From: CAVSWN01 sp046728115
GTDB taxonomy: Bacteria > Acidobacteriota > Vicinamibacteria > Vicinamibacterales > CAVVIG01
Length of the DNA: 14,052 nucleotides
Reading direction: 5' to 3'
Assembly: GCA_046728115.1 (NCBI GenBank)
Contig: JBKPDW010000355.1
Span: forward strand, 1-14,052
The position numbers and the translations under genes are program-made. Every line of letters begins with the position of its first letter. Within the stretch, counting starts at the first letter, position 1. This document shows positions 11,819 to 14,052 of this stretch, piece by piece. The notes beneath the pieces are model-generated. The model saw only the letters and a list, made by a program, of their open reading frames with translations, did no database searches and had not been told where the DNA came from.

Positions 11819-14052
11819 GTGACGAGCCATCATGTTCGGCGCGCGCCGGTGGCGCTCGTCGCCGCCTGCAGCGCGTTTCTGTCGCCGATCACGCCTCTTC
11901 TCGAAGCTCAGACCAGGGCCGCACAACCGGGAACGAAGAGCTCGGCGTCGGCGGCAGCGCCAAAGACCTCGGCATCCGGAGATGTCGACGGCGGATGGCC
12001 GCGCGACTACTCGATGCCGAGCGGCGGCGCGATTCGAATCTTTCAGCCGCAGGTGGCCAGCTGGGACGGACAGCGGCACATGGTGGCGTACGCTGCCGTG
12101 TCCTACACCCAGACGGGTGCCGCTAAGCCGAATCTGGGGACTGTGAAGATCGAAGCCGACACCTCGGTGGCGGTGGCCGAGCGACTGGTGAACTTCACCG
12201 ACGTGAAGCTGACGGAATCGAACTTTCCCGGTTTGCCCAACGATCAGCTGCGGCAGGTCGTCGCCCAGATTCAGCAAACCGTGCCGGACGGCGGCCTGGT
12301 GATCGCGCTCGACCGCGTGCTTGCGCGACTCGACAAGAGCACGATCATTCCGAAGAACGTCGACAGCGTGAAAGCCGATCCTCCGGTCATCTTCTACAGC
12401 ACATCGCCAGCGGTGCTGGTGAACCTGGATGGCGATCCCATCTGGAGTCCCATCAAGGACAACGACCTGAAGTTCGCCGTCAACACGAACTGGGACCTGT
12501 TCCAGCACGAGCCGACGAAGGCGTTCTTCCTGCGCAACGACAAGAGTTGGCTCACCGCCGCGGCGATCACCGGGCCGTGGTCGGCGGCGGGCAAACTGCC
12601 GGACAGCTTCTCGAAGCTGCCGCAAGACAGCAACTGGAGCGACGTGAAAGCGGCCCTTCCTGCCCGTGCGTCATCGTCCGCCGTCCCGAAAGTATTCGTC
12701 AGCACGAAGCCGGCAGAGCTCATCCACACGCAGGGCCCTCCGAACTATCTGCTCGTGAACGGGACGAATCTGCTATGGGTGAGCAATACCGAAAGTGACG
12801 TTTTCAGGCTCGGCAAAGGCGGCGCGGTGTACTTCCTGGTGTCGGGCCGATGGTTCAGCGCACCCGATTACGGAGGGCCGTGGATCTTCGCGACGACGAC
12901 GTTGCCCGATGATTTCAAGAAGATCCCTGTGTCGCATCAGCGTTCGCGTGTACTGGCGTCCGTCCCGGGTACGGATCAGGCTATCGAGGCGGTGCTGCTC
13001 GCGCAGGTTCCGCAGACCGCGCGAGTCAGCAAGAAGGAGGTGAAGGCGCCGGAGGTGCAATACTCGGGGGATCCGCAGTTCCAGCCAATCGAGAAGACCA
13101 CAGTTTCGCGAGCGGTCAACACCGACAAGGACATCATCAAAGTCGGCGATCTCTACTACATGTGTTTTCAGGGCATCTGGTTCATGAGCCGGAGTCCGAC
13201 AGGACCGTGGGAAGTGACGGGATCGGTCCCAAAGGAGATCTACGAGATTCCGGTCAGCTCGCCGTCGTATCACGTCACGAACGTCACGGTCGTCGAAGAC
13301 AACAGTGATGCCGTGGTGTTTGCGGCCGCCGCGGCGTACTCGGGGATGATGATCGCGTGGGGCTGCGCCGTCTGGGGGACCGGATGGTACTACCCACCCT
13401 ATGTCGGCTACGGTGGCTTCTACCCCGCGTACTACCCATACTATCCGACGTACGGGTACCGGGCATCGTATAACCCCTGGACAGGAGCGTACAGTCGTGG
13501 GGCGGTGGCGTACGGTCCGTACGGTGGAGCCGGCGTCGGCTCGCGCTACAACCCGAGGACGGGCACCTATTCGCGAGGCGCGGCAGCATACGGTCCGTAC
13601 GGCGCGCGAGGCGTGGCCGAAGGTTACAACCCGCGTACAGGCACCTACGGTGCGACTCGGCAAGGCTCGAACGTCTACGGAAGCTGGGGACAGACCGGCG
13701 TGCAGCGTGGCGATCAATGGGCGACGACGTCGCGCGCCACCAACTCCAGAACGGGCACGACGACGCGGACGACGCAGGGCAGCGGAGGCGGCGAGGCCGT
13801 CACGCGGCGCGGGCCGTCCGGAACCTCCGGCGCTGCGCGCACGGGCAGCGGCGATGTCTATGCCGGCCGCGACGGGAATGTTTACAAAAAGCAGGGCGAC
13901 AGCTGGCAGCGGTACGACAACGGCAGCGGAGGTTGGAACTCGGTCCAGCGGCCGGAAACTCAAGGCCAGCTCAATCGCGATTCGGCCGCGCGCGCCGAGG
14001 GCGCCCAACGCACGCGCGACTACAGCAGCGGCCGCACCAGCGCAGGCAGCTA
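11819..14052 (+). CDS. Carbohydrate-binding family V/XII type surface protein, runs to window end
   Basis: At least 744 residues, open from GTG 11819 to the last base. The final two bases, TA, could be the start of a stop codon or of a Tyr codon. Residues 1-31 form a signal peptide (VALVAACSAFL, cut near LLEAQ), followed by an Ala/Ser/Thr-rich linker. Residues about 60-290 are an N-terminal domain (GGAIRIFQPQVASWDG, VPDGGLVIALDRVLARLD). Then come repeated short modules of the type annotated carbohydrate-binding family V/XII: VFVSTKPAELI at 292-302, YFLVSGRWFSAPDYGGPW, VLASVPGTDQAIEAV from 378, and YYMCFQGIWFMSRSPTGPW. A hydrophobic segment follows (about 497-523), then a Tyr/Gly/Pro-rich stretch, three 26-residue repeats (551-628) and a Gly/Ser/Thr/Arg tail containing VYAGRDGNVYKKQGDSWQRYD. 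GTG is used because no ATG in frame lies before the signal peptide. It probably sits at the cell surface; any real sugar binding is unproven. Confidence 0.8.
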   Translation, partial: MTSHHVRRAPVALVAACSAFLSPITPLLEAQTRAAQPGTKSSASAAAPKTSASGDVDGGWPRDYSMPSGGAIRIFQPQVASWDGQRHMVAYAAVSYTQTGAAKPNLGTVKIEADTSVAVAERLVNFTDVKLTESNFPGLPNDQLRQVVAQIQQTVPDGGLVIALDRVLARLDKSTIIPKNVDSVKADPPVIFYSTSPAVLVNLDGDPIWSPIKDNDLKFAVNTNWDLFQHEPTKAFFLRNDKSWLTAAAITGPWSAAGKLPDSFSKLPQDSNWSDVKAALPARASSSAVPKVFVSTKPAELIHTQGPPNYLLVNGTNLLWVSNTESDVFRLGKGGAVYFLVSGRWFSAPDYGGPWIFATTTLPDDFKKIPVSHQRSRVLASVPGTDQAIEAVLLAQVPQTARVSKKEVKAPEVQYSGDPQFQPIEKTTVSRAVNTDKDIIKVGDLYYMCFQGIWFMSRSPTGPWEVTGSVPKEIYEIPVSSPSYHVTNVTVVEDNSDAVVFAAAAAYSGMMIAWGCAVWGTGWYYPPYVGYGGFYPAYYPYYPTYGYRASYNPWTGAYSRGAVAYGPYGGAGVGSRYNPRTGTYSRGAAAYGPYGARGVAEGYNPRTGTYGATRQGSNVYGSWGQTGVQRGDQWATTSRATNSRTGTTTRTTQGSGGGEAVTRRGPSGTSGAARTGSGDVYAGRDGNVYKKQGDSWQRYDNGSGGWNSVQRPETQGQLNRDSAARAEGAQRTRDYSSGRTSAGS
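13469..13702 (+). repeat. Three tandem 78-bp coding repeats
   Basis: Units start at 13469, 13547 and 13625, each 78 bp (26 codons). Units one and two encode YNPxTGxYSRGAxAYGPYG followed by a variable seven-residue tail. Unit three keeps YNPRTGTYG and then diverges. The exact period without frame change shows duplication inside the coding region, at the junction between the Tyr-rich segment and the basic tail. Confidence 0.85.

Noticed and set aside
12773..14008. 411-codon open frame on the minus strand
   Set aside because: Antisense to the carbohydrate-binding V/XII type protein, which has clear repeats and family modules on the plus strand.
1..14052. Search for CRISPR arrays, tRNA, rRNA, insertion sequences and phage genes
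   Set aside because: No direct-repeat array, cloverleaf, transposase or phage motif was seen; the only tandem repeats are the three coding units at 13469-13702.

Overview
The window is GC-rich bacterial DNA with tightly packed genes, nearly all for exported or envelope proteins. The families suggest an acidobacterium, possibly of the Vicinamibacteria group. They include two DUF4136 proteins, a carbohydrate-binding family V/XII type surface protein, a small secreted protein of a type I associate with Acidobacteriota, and a sigma-54 activator. This assignment is inference from family recall; there is no rRNA or other marker here.

Layout. Bases 1-100 are C/G homopolymer, most likely an assembly artefact. 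It cuts off the C-terminal part of a minus-strand sigma-54-dependent activator (101-778: GAF-like domain plus the start of the AAA+ domain with an intact Walker A). Divergent from it is a small secreted protein (1052-1630). A gene-poor gap of about 440 bp follows, then a SulP-family anion transporter with a STAS domain (2072-3757). Convergent with that is a small DUF4136 protein (3830-4327, minus). From 4770 to 10449 runs a compact five-gene operon: DUF3011-porin fusion, exported amidohydrolase, DcaP-like porin, exported glutaminase, and a two-repeat secreted protein. Convergent with it is a putative lipoprotein (10505-11002, minus). Divergent from the lipoprotein is a two-gene unit: a second DUF4136 protein (11248-11811) and a large carbohydrate-binding V/XII type protein (11819 to the window end) with three 26-residue tandem repeats.

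The most interesting signal is regulatory. Each of the three divergent intergenic regions (779-1051, 4328-4769, 11003-11247) carries sigma-54-like -24/-12 elements facing both flanking genes, with GG and GC exactly 12 bp apart. Each also holds perfect inverted repeats between the promoters, where activator sites are expected. Four of the six predicted start points lie about 41-58 nt before the start codon; the other two lie almost on it. The regions next to both DUF4136 genes share the dyad TCCGA-N4-TCGGA. The promoters of the secreted-protein gene and of the five-gene operon share GGCACG-N3-CGTGCT. This suggests, but does not prove, that most of the window is under RpoN control.

The five-gene operon looks like an extracytoplasmic module: two outer-membrane channels, a periplasmic metal-dependent hydrolase and a periplasmic glutaminase. 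It could take up and hydrolyse amide or carboxylate compounds, which would fit nitrogen-linked sigma-54 control. The substrate cannot be read from the sequence.
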